DNA of 64,000 bases from contig NZ_JAVDUV010000002.1 in assembly GCF_031456545.1 (NCBI RefSeq), positions 558,001 through 622,000 on the forward strand. The letters run 5' to 3'. The position numbers and the translations under genes are program-made. Every line of letters begins with the position of its first letter. Position 1 is the stretch's first letter. Of the stretch, positions 37,633 to 44,661 are shown piece after piece. The notes under the pieces were generated by a model. That model was not told the origin of the DNA, searched no databases, and worked only from the letters and a program-made list of their open reading frames with translations. Origin of the DNA: Agromyces sp. 3263 (GTDB taxonomy: Bacteria; Actinomycetota; Actinomycetes; Actinomycetales; Microbacteriaceae).

Positions 37633-38797
37633 GGTCGGTCTCCTTCTTTTCGAGCATTGCGGAGAACCGTTCCATCGCGTCTGTGAGTCGCGGACGGTTG
37701 CCCTTGGTTTTGTACGCCTGTGTCATGGACCGGTTCGAATGTCCGACGATTTCTATTTTCACGTCATCGTCGACACCGGCCGCGTACAACAAGTCAACGG
37801 CCGTGTGCCGCAGGAAGTGGAGTGGCACGTGCTTGTCGGTCAGGCCAACATCCGTGTACCAGGTCTTCCACGCCGCAGACGCCCGTGACGGTTCGATGGG
37901 TTGCCCGTCAGCCCTGGCGAACACGAGACCGTACGGGTTCGACGGTGAACGACGACGGTGCGCCTCGAGCATCGACTTGAGCGGGTCGACCAACGGGATG
38001 ATGCGCCAGCCTGATTTCGACTTGGGTCGGGTCAGGTACAGCTTCCCGGTGAGGTGTCGTGCTTCGAAGGTGCCGTCCATGTCTTTGATGCGTTGCAACT
38101 GCCATGACAGGTCGATGACGTCGGTTACGCGGTCCCATTCGAGGGCGAGCAGTTCGGAGCGTCGAATGCCGGTGAGTAGGTAGGTTGCCCAGAGGACGGG
38201 GGCGGGGTCGTATGCGTCGGACTCGAGTGATGCGCGCGCGTAGTCGAGTACGGTGATCGCTTCGTCTACGGTGAGCGCTTCACCATCGGAGCGTCCCAAC
38301 TTTGGTGCGTCTACGAGCGTCGCAACATTGCGGCCCACCCGACCCTCGCGTACCGCATCCGTTAGGGCTTTAGAGAGGAGCCTGTGGGTTGTGAGGGCGT
38401 ACGTGGATGACAGGCCGGCGTCGTTCATGTGGTCGTGTAGGCGTCGGATGTGCGCCGCCGTCAACTTGTCGAGACGCACCTTGCCGAGTACGGGGATGAC
38501 CTGCTTCTCGAGCTGGCGACGGTACGTGTACAACGTGGACGGGCGCACACGTTTCGCGGCGACTTTGTCGAGCCAGTACGTCAACCATGACTCAAGGGAC
38601 TGCGATGCCGTAGGCAGGTCTCCCGTGCGCTCGAGTTCCCTTCGGATCTCCGCGAGCTTCTTGAGCACGACCGCCTTCGACTTCGACGTGACGATCTTCT
38701 TCCGGCGCTTCCCGTTGTGCGGGGGCAGTTCGATCGCCGCGCACCACATGCCATCCTGGGCGCGCTGGTACACGCTGCCCTCACCGCGACCGCGCAT
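37625..38797 (-). CDS. int: Tyrosine integrase (390 aa)
   Basis: The ATG at 38797 overlaps the HNH stop by one base (TGATG). Residues 1-60 are the arm-type DNA-binding domain (GEGSVYQRAQDGMWC, NGKRRKK); ~65-165 the core-binding SAM-like domain; ~175-390 catalytic, with Arg212/213, Lys259-261, His327-x2-Arg330, His353 and Tyr362. It recombines phage attP with the tRNA-Gly gene. It lies close to attR and is oriented leftwards. Full length for the family. Confidence 0.95.
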   Translation of the reverse strand: MRGRGEGSVYQRAQDGMWCAAIELPPHNGKRRKKIVTSKSKAVVLKKLAEIRRELERTGDLPTASQSLESWLTYWLDKVAAKRVRPSTLYTYRRQLEKQVIPVLGKVRLDKLTAAHIRRLHDHMNDAGLSSTYALTTHRLLSKALTDAVREGRVGRNVATLVDAPKLGRSDGEALTVDEAITVLDYARASLESDAYDPAPVLWATYLLTGIRRSELLALEWDRVTDVIDLSWQLQRIKDMDGTFEARHLTGKLYLTRPKSKSGWRIIPLVDPLKSMLEAHRRRSPSNPYGLVFARADGQPIEPSRASAAWKTWYTDVGLTDKHVPLHFLRHTAVDLLYAAGVDDDVKIEIVGHSNRSMTQAYKTKGNRPRLTDAMERFSAMLEKKETDHA

Positions 38798-39285
38798 CAG
38801 TCCCACCATCCTTGTCGTTGCGGCAGGGGCGACAACGGTCGCGGTTCCGTGCCTTCGTACACATAGTCGGTTCGGTTGCCCTTGGCGTTGTTGCACTCCC
38901 AGCAGATGATCTGGATGTTCTCGATCGCGTCGGACCCTCCGAGCGCGACGGGCACGATGTGATCTTGGACACAGTTGAACGTGTCGAGGGGAGTCTTGCA
39001 GTACCGGCAATGGGAGGTCGACCGCAGCAGCGCGATTGCCTCAGCGCGGGAGTGGGTTCCTAGTTCGCGTGCAGCGGCCATGTATTCGGCGCGCGTCCCA
39101 ACGGGGCGAAGGTCAAGCTCGGAGCGCCACTGCTCGAGCACGGCTGCGGCTTCTTCGCGGGCGCTCTTGACTGCCATGCGACGCCGGCGCTTGCCGTTCT
39201 CCTTGGGCATTGCCATGCTCACGCACCACCGCCCGTCTGCCGCCCGCTGGTACAGAGACCCTGCCCCTTTGCGTCGTTCTCGCAT
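38797..39285 (-). CDS. HNH nuclease fused to integrase-like arm-binding domain (162 aa)
   Basis: Residues 6-55 (GAGSLYQRAADGRWC, NGKRRRR) align with the first 55 residues of the integrase encoded next in the operon: GxGSxYQRAxDGxWC, then P..NGKRR and a helix ending in R.EL. Residues 90-140 are an HNH core: Cys93/Cys96, Asp108-His109, Asn123, Cys128/Cys131 and Asn132. GGGGGAG lies before the ATG. It is the first gene next to attR. A nuclease directed to integrase arm sites is inferred; I know of no described family with this fusion, but could not search. Confidence 0.85.
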   Translation of the reverse strand: MRERRKGAGSLYQRAADGRWCVSMAMPKENGKRRRRMAVKSAREEAAAVLEQWRSELDLRPVGTRAEYMAAARELGTHSRAEAIALLRSTSHCRYCKTPLDTFNCVQDHIVPVALGGSDAIENIQIICWECNNAKGNRTDYVYEGTEPRPLSPLPQRQGWWD

Positions 39286-39303
39286 GTTCTCCCCCGCCTG
39301 TCC

Positions 39304-39324
39304 ACTTAACCCGCAACTTAACCC
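39304..39324. repeat. Direct repeats ACTTAACCC, candidate integrase arm sites
   Basis: Two exact 9-mers (39,304-39,312 and 39,316-39,324), 12 bp apart, between attR and the HNH-int operon. Closely spaced direct repeats beside the core are typical arm-type integrase sites. They could bind both proteins that carry the shared N-terminal domain. Confidence 0.45.
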
Positions 39325-39333
39325 CGACCGTTC

Positions 39334-39402
39334 AGGGATATACCCCTACAGTATGTGCCAGTCTCCCGGAATCATGCGGAACGCCCTTGGTTTCTAGACC
39401 AA
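39334..39402. promoter_or_regulatory. Operator-like repeats between attR and int operon
   Basis: TTGGTTT-CT-AGACCAA (39,387-39,402) resembles the immunity palindrome TTGGTCT-CGG-AGACCAA, with a spacer one base shorter. AGGG-N6-CCCT (39,334-39,347) resembles the second operator family. Their presence suggests the HNH-int operon is under immunity control. No clear promoter boxes were found. Confidence 0.5.
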
Positions 39403-39414
39403 TTCTATCATAAT

Positions 39415-39465
39415 CCTCAGTCTTCCAAACTGATTACGCGGGTTCGATTCCCGTCATCCGCTCCA
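39415..39465 (+). other. attR: 3' part of tRNA-Gly (TCC)
   Basis: The sequence runs from the anticodon arm TCAGT-CTTCCAA-ACTGA (anticodon TCC, 39,424-39,426) through the T arm GCGGG-TTCGATT-CCCGT to the acceptor strand CATCCGC, discriminator T and CCA (39,463-39,465). The D arm and 5' acceptor strand are missing; upstream sequence is phage. This is the right junction of an integration into tRNA-Gly. The intact gene should be at attL, left of the window. Confidence 0.93.
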
Positions 39466-39632
39466 CACGACCTTCCCCACGGCTGCCGGCGACGTCGATC
39501 CGGCGTTCCGCCACGGCATCCGAACCCATTCAGTGCCCCGGTCAGCCGAGCCTTCCCTTCCTTGAAATACGCGGGCACCTGCGTAGCGTTGAACACGACG
39601 CACGACAGACGCCGAACGGGAAGGGTGAACGA

Positions 39633-40130
39633 ATGACCGACACGAAGACCGCACCGAAGAGCACGAAGACCGGAGACCACGCCGACGTCGCGGCGGGCGT
39701 CGCGCAGTACCTCACGCCCGTCGTCCACGAACTCGTCGCGCTCGTCGTCAACGGAAAGCAGGCGCACTGGCATGTGCGCGGCGTGAACTTCATCGCCGTG
39801 CACGAGCTCATCGACGACGTCGTGGCGCACGCCCAGGAGTGGGCCGACCTCGCCGCCGAGCGGGTCGTCGCGCTCGGCCTGCCGATCGACGGGCGCCTCG
39901 CCACCGTCGCCTCGAAGAGCGGCGCGGCGAACCCGAAGCTGGGCTTCCAGCCGTACGAGGAGGCCATCTCCGACGTGGTCGCGCAGATCGACCTCGCGAT
40001 CGAGAAGGTGAACGCCGCGATCGAAGGGCTCGACGAGCTCGACCCCGCGAGCCAGGACGTCGTCATCGAGATCCGCCGCGGCCTCGACAAGGACCGCTGG
40101 TTCCTCTTCTCCCACATCGCCGTCAAGTAG
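39633..40130 (+). CDS. dps: Dps, DNA-protection ferritin (165 aa)
   Basis: The Dps pattern is clear: NGKQAHWHVRGVNFIAVHELIDDVVAHAQEWADLAAERVVALG, with the inter-subunit ferroxidase His/Asp/Glu residues (HWH..H..D..E). It stores iron, removes peroxide and shields DNA in stationary phase. AAGGGTG precedes the ATG. It is the first host gene right of the prophage, 167 bp from attR, so its promoter region is intact but now borders the prophage. Confidence 0.95.
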   Translation: MTDTKTAPKSTKTGDHADVAAGVAQYLTPVVHELVALVVNGKQAHWHVRGVNFIAVHELIDDVVAHAQEWADLAAERVVALGLPIDGRLATVASKSGAANPKLGFQPYEEAISDVVAQIDLAIEKVNAAIEGLDELDPASQDVVIEIRRGLDKDRWFLFSHIAVK

Positions 40131-40172
40131 TCGACGATGGCGGGCCGACGGGCCCGGGTGCAGAATGCCGCT

Positions 40173-40880
40173 ATGACGGCGGATGCACCCGGGCCCGTCC
40201 CGTTCCCGGACGACGGCCTCGAGCGACTCACCGACGCGCAGCGCTCGTTGCGCGCGCAGATGCTCGCGACCGAGCACTGGAGCCTCCTCGCGAGCCGCAG
40301 CACGACGCAGAGCGAGGTGCTCACGCGCATCGCGATCTTCCTCACGCTCGTGTCCGCGGGTCTCGTCACACTCGGTGTGCTGGGCAACGCGACGGAGTTC
40401 CGCGGCTGGTTCGGCATCGCGGCGCTCGGCGTCCTCTTCCTCCTGGTACTGCTGGGCCTCATCACCCTGCTGCGCGCCTACAACACGGCGACCGAGGACC
40501 TCATGTACGTGCTCGCCATGAACCGTCTGCGCGGCGCCTACCTCGACCTCGACCCCGGCATCGAGCGCTACTTCCTCATGTCCGCCGACGACGACCGGCT
40601 CGGCGCGGAACGCACCTACCACTACTTCTTCGCCCGTGGCCCGAGCCAGGTGTTCGCGAGCTCGATGATGATCATCACGGTCGTCACCGCGGCCGTCGCC
40701 GGACTGTTCGCCGGGAGCCTCGCCGGTGCGCTCGGCGTACCGGTGGGAGTCGCCGTCACGATCGGCATCGTGGTGGGACTCGCGCTCTTCGTCGGCTTCC
40801 TGGTGCGGGGGTACCGGCTGTACCTGCGGTCGTATGCTTCGCACGTGCCGCTGCGGACCACCCCGCCGGCGTCGTCCTAG
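40173..40880 (+). CDS. Membrane protein of unknown function (235 aa)
   Basis: The ATG at 40173 is preferred to 40137 because the sequence before it has no coding look. Four transmembrane helices in two pairs (about 52-72, 80-103; 168-190, 196-217), with a cytosolic or external loop of about 65 residues between the pairs. The N-terminus is polar. Ends overlapping the convergent response-regulator gene by 4 bases. Unknown role. Confidence 0.8.
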   Translation: MTADAPGPVPFPDDGLERLTDAQRSLRAQMLATEHWSLLASRSTTQSEVLTRIAIFLTLVSAGLVTLGVLGNATEFRGWFGIAALGVLFLLVLLGLITLLRAYNTATEDLMYVLAMNRLRGAYLDLDPGIERYFLMSADDDRLGAERTYHYFFARGPSQVFASSMMIITVVTAAVAGLFAGSLAGALGVPVGVAVTIGIVVGLALFVGFLVRGYRLYLRSYASHVPLRTTPPASS

Positions 40881-41539
40881 CGTTGCAGCCAGGTGAGCAC
40901 GGCGAGCACCCGGCGGTGGTCGCTGCCCGAGTCCTCGAGTCCCAGCTTCTGGAAGATCGACGTCACGTTCTTCTCCACGGCGCCCACGCCGATGAACAAC
41001 TGCGTGGCGATGCCGGCGTTCGTGCGCCCCTCGGCCATGAGCGCCATGACCTCGCGCTCACGGGGGGTGAGCGACTCGAGCGGGTCGCTGCGACGCGACA
41101 GGAGCTCGCGCACCACCTGCGGGTCGAGCACCGTGCCGCCCTCGCTGACGCGTTGCACCGCGTCCTCCAGCTCGTCGAGCGACGCCACCCGGTCTTTCAG
41201 CAGATAGCCCATGCCGCCCTCGCCCGACGACAGCAGCTCGTGCGCATAGGTGCCCTCGACGTACTGGCTGAGCAGCAGCACGCCGAGCTTCGGATGCCGC
41301 CGGCGAATCTCGATCGCAGCCCGCACGCCCTCGTCGCGGAACGTGGGCGGCATCCGCACGTCGAGCACGGCGACGTCGGGCCCGATCGCGTCGATCTCCG
41401 CGAGCAGGGCGTCGGCGTCGCCGAACGAGCCGACCGTCTCGAACCCGGCCTCGTCGAAGAGCCGCACGAGGCCCTCGCGCAGCAGCACGGAGTCCTCGGC
41501 GAGCACGATGCGCAATGGGCGGCGGGCGGCATCCGTCAT
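40877..41539 (-). CDS. NarL/LuxR-type response regulator (220 aa)
   Basis: Receiver domain (1-125) with AEDS near 16-19 and the phosphorylation site in AVLDVRMPP (Asp ~61), and Lys in YLLKDR. C-terminal LuxR HTH with LTPREREVMALMAEGRTNAGIA. It pairs with the histidine kinase upstream (41,607), separated by a 67-bp gap that holds a hairpin. Targets unknown; the oxidase gene nearby suggests metal or redox stress. Confidence 0.92.
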   Translation of the reverse strand: MTDAARRPLRIVLAEDSVLLREGLVRLFDEAGFETVGSFGDADALLAEIDAIGPDVAVLDVRMPPTFRDEGVRAAIEIRRRHPKLGVLLLSQYVEGTYAHELLSSGEGGMGYLLKDRVASLDELEDAVQRVSEGGTVLDPQVVRELLSRRSDPLESLTPREREVMALMAEGRTNAGIATQLFIGVGAVEKNVTSIFQKLGLEDSGSDHRRVLAVLTWLQR

Positions 41540-41566
41540 GGACTTCACCCTATCGGCGCCCGCGGC

Positions 41567-41594
41567 GACGGCCCCGGCGCGAACCGGGGCCGTC
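41567..41594. terminator. Hairpin without T-run between kinase and regulator
   Basis: GACGGCCCCGG pairs with CCGGGGCCGTC (11 bp, 6-base loop). It lies in the gap between kinase stop and regulator start. As an actinobacterial hairpin lacking a U-tract it may terminate or only attenuate. Confidence 0.5.
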
Positions 41595-41606
41595 GTTCGG
41601 CGATGC

Positions 41607-43052
41607 TCAGACCACGCCGGGGGTCGTGCCCGCCTCGATTCCGGATGCCGCGAGCGGCACGTACGGCACGTGCGCTCCGATCGTGGTCGGCCCGCCCACG
41701 GGGCTGTCGAGCACGAGCATGCCGCGGAGACCGCGCACGCGCTCATCGAGCCCGGCGAGGCCGTGCCCCGGCGTCGCCGTGGCGCCGCCCCGACCGTTGT
41801 CGGTCACCCAGATGTCGATCCAGCGACCGGCGATCCCCTCGTCGCGGGTCGTGACCCGCAGGCGGATGGCCGTCGCCTCGGCATGCTTCGCCGCGTTGGT
41901 CAGCAGCTCGGCGGCGATGAAGTACGCGTTGCGTTCGATGGGAGCGGGCAGGGCGGCGTCGGCGAGTTCGACCTCGACGATGACCGATACGGGGCTGCGC
42001 GAGGCCAGCGACTCGAGCCCGGCGGCGAGTCCGCGGTCCTGCAGGATCGGCGGCGCGAAGCCGCGTGAGAGGGCGCGCAGTTCGTCGAGCGCCTCGCGGG
42101 CCTGGTCGCGGGCCTCGCCGACGAGGACCTTCGCCGACTCGGGGTCGTGCTCGAGGCGGCGTTCGATCGTCGCGAGGTCCATCTGCAGGCGCACGAGCCG
42201 CTGCTGGGGGCCGTCGTGGATGTCGCGCTCGAGGCGGCGGAGCGAGGCATCCTCGGCCTGCACCGCGGCGCCGCGGGAGGCGGCGAGCTGGGCGACCTCG
42301 ACCTCGAGCGCCTCGGAGCGCCAGGCCCCGAGTACGCCCCGGGCGATGACGTCGTGCAGCAGCGTGAGGCCGCGGAACACGAACGGCAGGGTCGCGAGGA
42401 AGGCGAGGCCGAGGACGACCTCCAGGATGCGCTCGCCGGCGACGAGGTCGTAGGTGAAGTCGTTGCCGGGGAAGATCCGGTCGACCAGCCACTCGTTCAG
42501 CCAGAACGTGCGGTCGCCGTCGGGAATGTACCCCTGCCAGATCCAGCCGGTCGTGCCCGCCAGCGCGACCGAGGTCCACGCGATGGTGATGCTCCACGTG
42601 ACGACGCTCACGATGGGGTTGATGACGAGCGTGTGCAGCAGGTACAGCCAGTAGTGGCCGTCGATGAACGGCGCGAACGCGCTGCGCCAGAAGCCCTCCT
42701 CACGACCGTCGCGGGCCCAGTTCGGCCGGCGGATCTCGGGGCGTCCTGCCCAGCGCAGTCGGATGAGCTCGAGCGTGCCGAACCCGCGGGCGATGAAGAA
42801 CCCCGCGATCATGAGGAAGATGCCGACGAACACCGTCACGAGGCCGACGCCCGTGAAGAACACGGTCGCCAGCACGCTGAGCCCGATGATCGCGATCGGC
42901 ATGGTGAGGATGAGGAACCCGAACTCGCGGGGCACGGATGCCCAGAGGGCACCATAGCCGCGGCGCTCGGACGCGGCATCCGGAGCCGTCGGCGCAGCGG
43001 GGGTCGTGCTGCTCGTCGTGGTCGTCATCGTGGTCATCGTCTCAGTGCTCAT
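41607..43052 (-). CDS. Sensor histidine kinase with membrane sensor (481 aa)
   Basis: A Thr-rich N-terminus (1-30), then four membrane segments (about 45-65, 70-92, and a second pair near 140-200), as in the actinobacterial putative-sensor domain. HisKA_3 with RRLERDIHDGPQQRL (His ~285), then HATPase with N (ELLTNAAKHAEA) and G-box (DNGRGG). The C-terminus is normal. It overlaps the multicopper oxidase stop by 11 bases, so it is co-expressed. Confidence 0.92.
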   Translation of the reverse strand: MSTETMTTMTTTTSSTTPAAPTAPDAASERRGYGALWASVPREFGFLILTMPIAIIGLSVLATVFFTGVGLVTVFVGIFLMIAGFFIARGFGTLELIRLRWAGRPEIRRPNWARDGREEGFWRSAFAPFIDGHYWLYLLHTLVINPIVSVVTWSITIAWTSVALAGTTGWIWQGYIPDGDRTFWLNEWLVDRIFPGNDFTYDLVAGERILEVVLGLAFLATLPFVFRGLTLLHDVIARGVLGAWRSEALEVEVAQLAASRGAAVQAEDASLRRLERDIHDGPQQRLVRLQMDLATIERRLEHDPESAKVLVGEARDQAREALDELRALSRGFAPPILQDRGLAAGLESLASRSPVSVIVEVELADAALPAPIERNAYFIAAELLTNAAKHAEATAIRLRVTTRDEGIAGRWIDIWVTDNGRGGATATPGHGLAGLDERVRGLRGMLVLDSPVGGPTTIGAHVPYVPLAASGIEAGTTPGVV

Positions 43053-44583
43053 GGTGCGTTCCTCCAGTAATCGTGGCAGATTGCCCGGGCTCGACGACGG
43101 CGAACTGGCCCATCATGCCCTGGTCCTCGTGCCACAGCAGGTGGCAGTGATACATGTACGGGGTATCGGGGTCGGCGTAGTCCTCGAAGCGGAGGAGGAG
43201 TTCGAACTCCGTCTCCGGGCGGGCGAAGATGGTGTCCTTCCAGCCCGCGAGCTCAGGGGGCGGCGGTGCGCCGTCGATGGACGCGATCCGGAACTGCACG
43301 TCGTGCACGTGGAAGCTGTGCGGCATCTGGCTCGTGTTCTGGACGATCCAGCGCTCGGTCGTGTCGACGGTCACGGTCTCGTCGATCCGTCCCAGGTCCA
43401 TCTCGTGGCCGTTGATCTCGAAGCCGTCGAGGGTGAACGTGCGGGTGGTCACGGCCTGCGAGGCGTCGACGGACGGCAGCGTGGCGAAGTGGTCCGGCAC
43501 GTCTGGCGAGGGACCGAGCGAATCGGCCGCCCGCAGCTCGAGCACGTCGAACGAGTCGGTGCCGCCGTTCATCGCAGCGATCGCGTCGATCATGCCCGCC
43601 GCGTCGGCGGTCATCTCCGAGCGGAGCACGAGCCGCTCCCCCGGCGTGACGCGCACGAGCACCTCGGCGCGTTCGCCGGGCGACAGCAGCACGCGGTCGA
43701 GGTCGACGGATGCCTCGAGCAGGCCGCCGTCGGTGGCGATGAGCTCGACGGGGCGGCCGTCGCTCCAGGTGAAGGCATAGCTGCGCGCGGTCGACGCGTT
43801 CAGCAGGCGGAGCCGGACCAGCTCGTCGTGGACGTCGAGGAACGGGCCGCGCGTGCCGTTGACGAGGAGCTGGTCACCGAGCCCGCCCGCGAACCCGTGC
43901 GCCGGGTCCTCGCGGAGCCCCTCGGCCGAGAAGCCGGCGTCCTGCACGATGACGGGCACGTCGTCGACGCCGTACTCGCGGGGCAGCGGCAGCGCGGACT
44001 CGACGTCGTCCTGCACGAGGAACATGCCCGCGAGGCCGCGGCGGACGTGGTCCTCGGTCTCGCCGTGCGGATGCGGGTGGTACCAGAGCGTGGCCGCCGG
44101 CTGGTCCACGTCCCACTCGGGCGACCACGTGGCATCCGGCTCGACCATCTGGTGGGGGCCGCCGTCCATCTCGGCGGGGAGGTGCATGCCGTGCCAGTGC
44201 ACCGTGGTCGGCTCGTCGAGCGAGTTCGTGACGTCGACGCGCACGTGCTCGCCGCGCTTCGCGACGATGGTCGGGCCGAGGTAGGAGCCGTTGAAGCCCC
44301 ATGTGTCGCTCGGAACGCCCGGCGTGAACTCGGTCGTGCCCGCCTGCGCGTCGAGGGCGAACACCCGGGTGCCGTCGGCGGTGACCGTCGATTCGGCGAG
44401 CGGCGGGATGGCGAGCGGGCTGTCGAAGTCGACCTTCCCGATGGTCGAGACCGGCGCGGGGCCGACGACGCCGCATCCGGCGAAGGCGACGGCGATGAGT
44501 GCGCCGGCGGCGACTGCGGCGAGGGCGCCGACGGCGGCACGGGGACGGCGGATGCCGAGGGGGTTGGAACGTGTGGCTGGCAT
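43042..44583 (-). CDS. Multicopper oxidase lipoprotein (513 aa)
   Basis: Lipobox VAFAGC (Cys ~37) after a basic N-terminus and hydrophobic helix. Copper motifs: HWHGMH, WYHPHPHGET, PHSFHVHDVQF and the C-terminal MYHCHLLWHEDQGMM, including the type-1 Cys. This is the CueO/bilirubin-oxidase-like class: it oxidises metals or phenolics with O2 reduction to water outside the cell. It is the first gene of an operon with the kinase. A role in copper tolerance is likely but not proven. Confidence 0.93.
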   Translation of the reverse strand: MPATRSNPLGIRRPRAAVGALAAVAAGALIAVAFAGCGVVGPAPVSTIGKVDFDSPLAIPPLAESTVTADGTRVFALDAQAGTTEFTPGVPSDTWGFNGSYLGPTIVAKRGEHVRVDVTNSLDEPTTVHWHGMHLPAEMDGGPHQMVEPDATWSPEWDVDQPAATLWYHPHPHGETEDHVRRGLAGMFLVQDDVESALPLPREYGVDDVPVIVQDAGFSAEGLREDPAHGFAGGLGDQLLVNGTRGPFLDVHDELVRLRLLNASTARSYAFTWSDGRPVELIATDGGLLEASVDLDRVLLSPGERAEVLVRVTPGERLVLRSEMTADAAGMIDAIAAMNGGTDSFDVLELRAADSLGPSPDVPDHFATLPSVDASQAVTTRTFTLDGFEINGHEMDLGRIDETVTVDTTERWIVQNTSQMPHSFHVHDVQFRIASIDGAPPPPELAGWKDTIFARPETEFELLLRFEDYADPDTPYMYHCHLLWHEDQGMMGQFAVVEPGQSATITGGTHHEH

Positions 44584-44641
44584 GGTTCCAGCCTCGCGAT
44601 CGCCGCCCGCCTGCCCCATCCGGCGGCCGACCGGATCGACG

Positions 44642-44657
44642 CGGGGGTTATCCCCCG
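44642..44657 (-). terminator. Short G/C hairpin after amidohydrolase
   Basis: CGGGGG-TTAT-CCCCCG, 6 bp, five bases past the amidohydrolase stop on the minus strand, ahead of the oxidase gene. No T-run. Confidence 0.4.
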
Positions 44658-44661
44658 GGCA

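Larger units (their letters stand above)
1..39465. mobile_element. Prophage, right-hand ~39.4 kb (left end outside window)
   Basis: A continuous set of siphovirus modules (lysis, tail, head, packaging, replication, immunity, integration) ends at a truncated tRNA-Gly copy. Almost all genes are on the minus strand. No intact tRNA-Gly or second att copy is seen at the left edge, so attL and some late genes lie beyond base 1. All core modules look intact, with no obvious frameshifted gene, so the prophage could be functional; that is inference. Confidence 0.95.
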
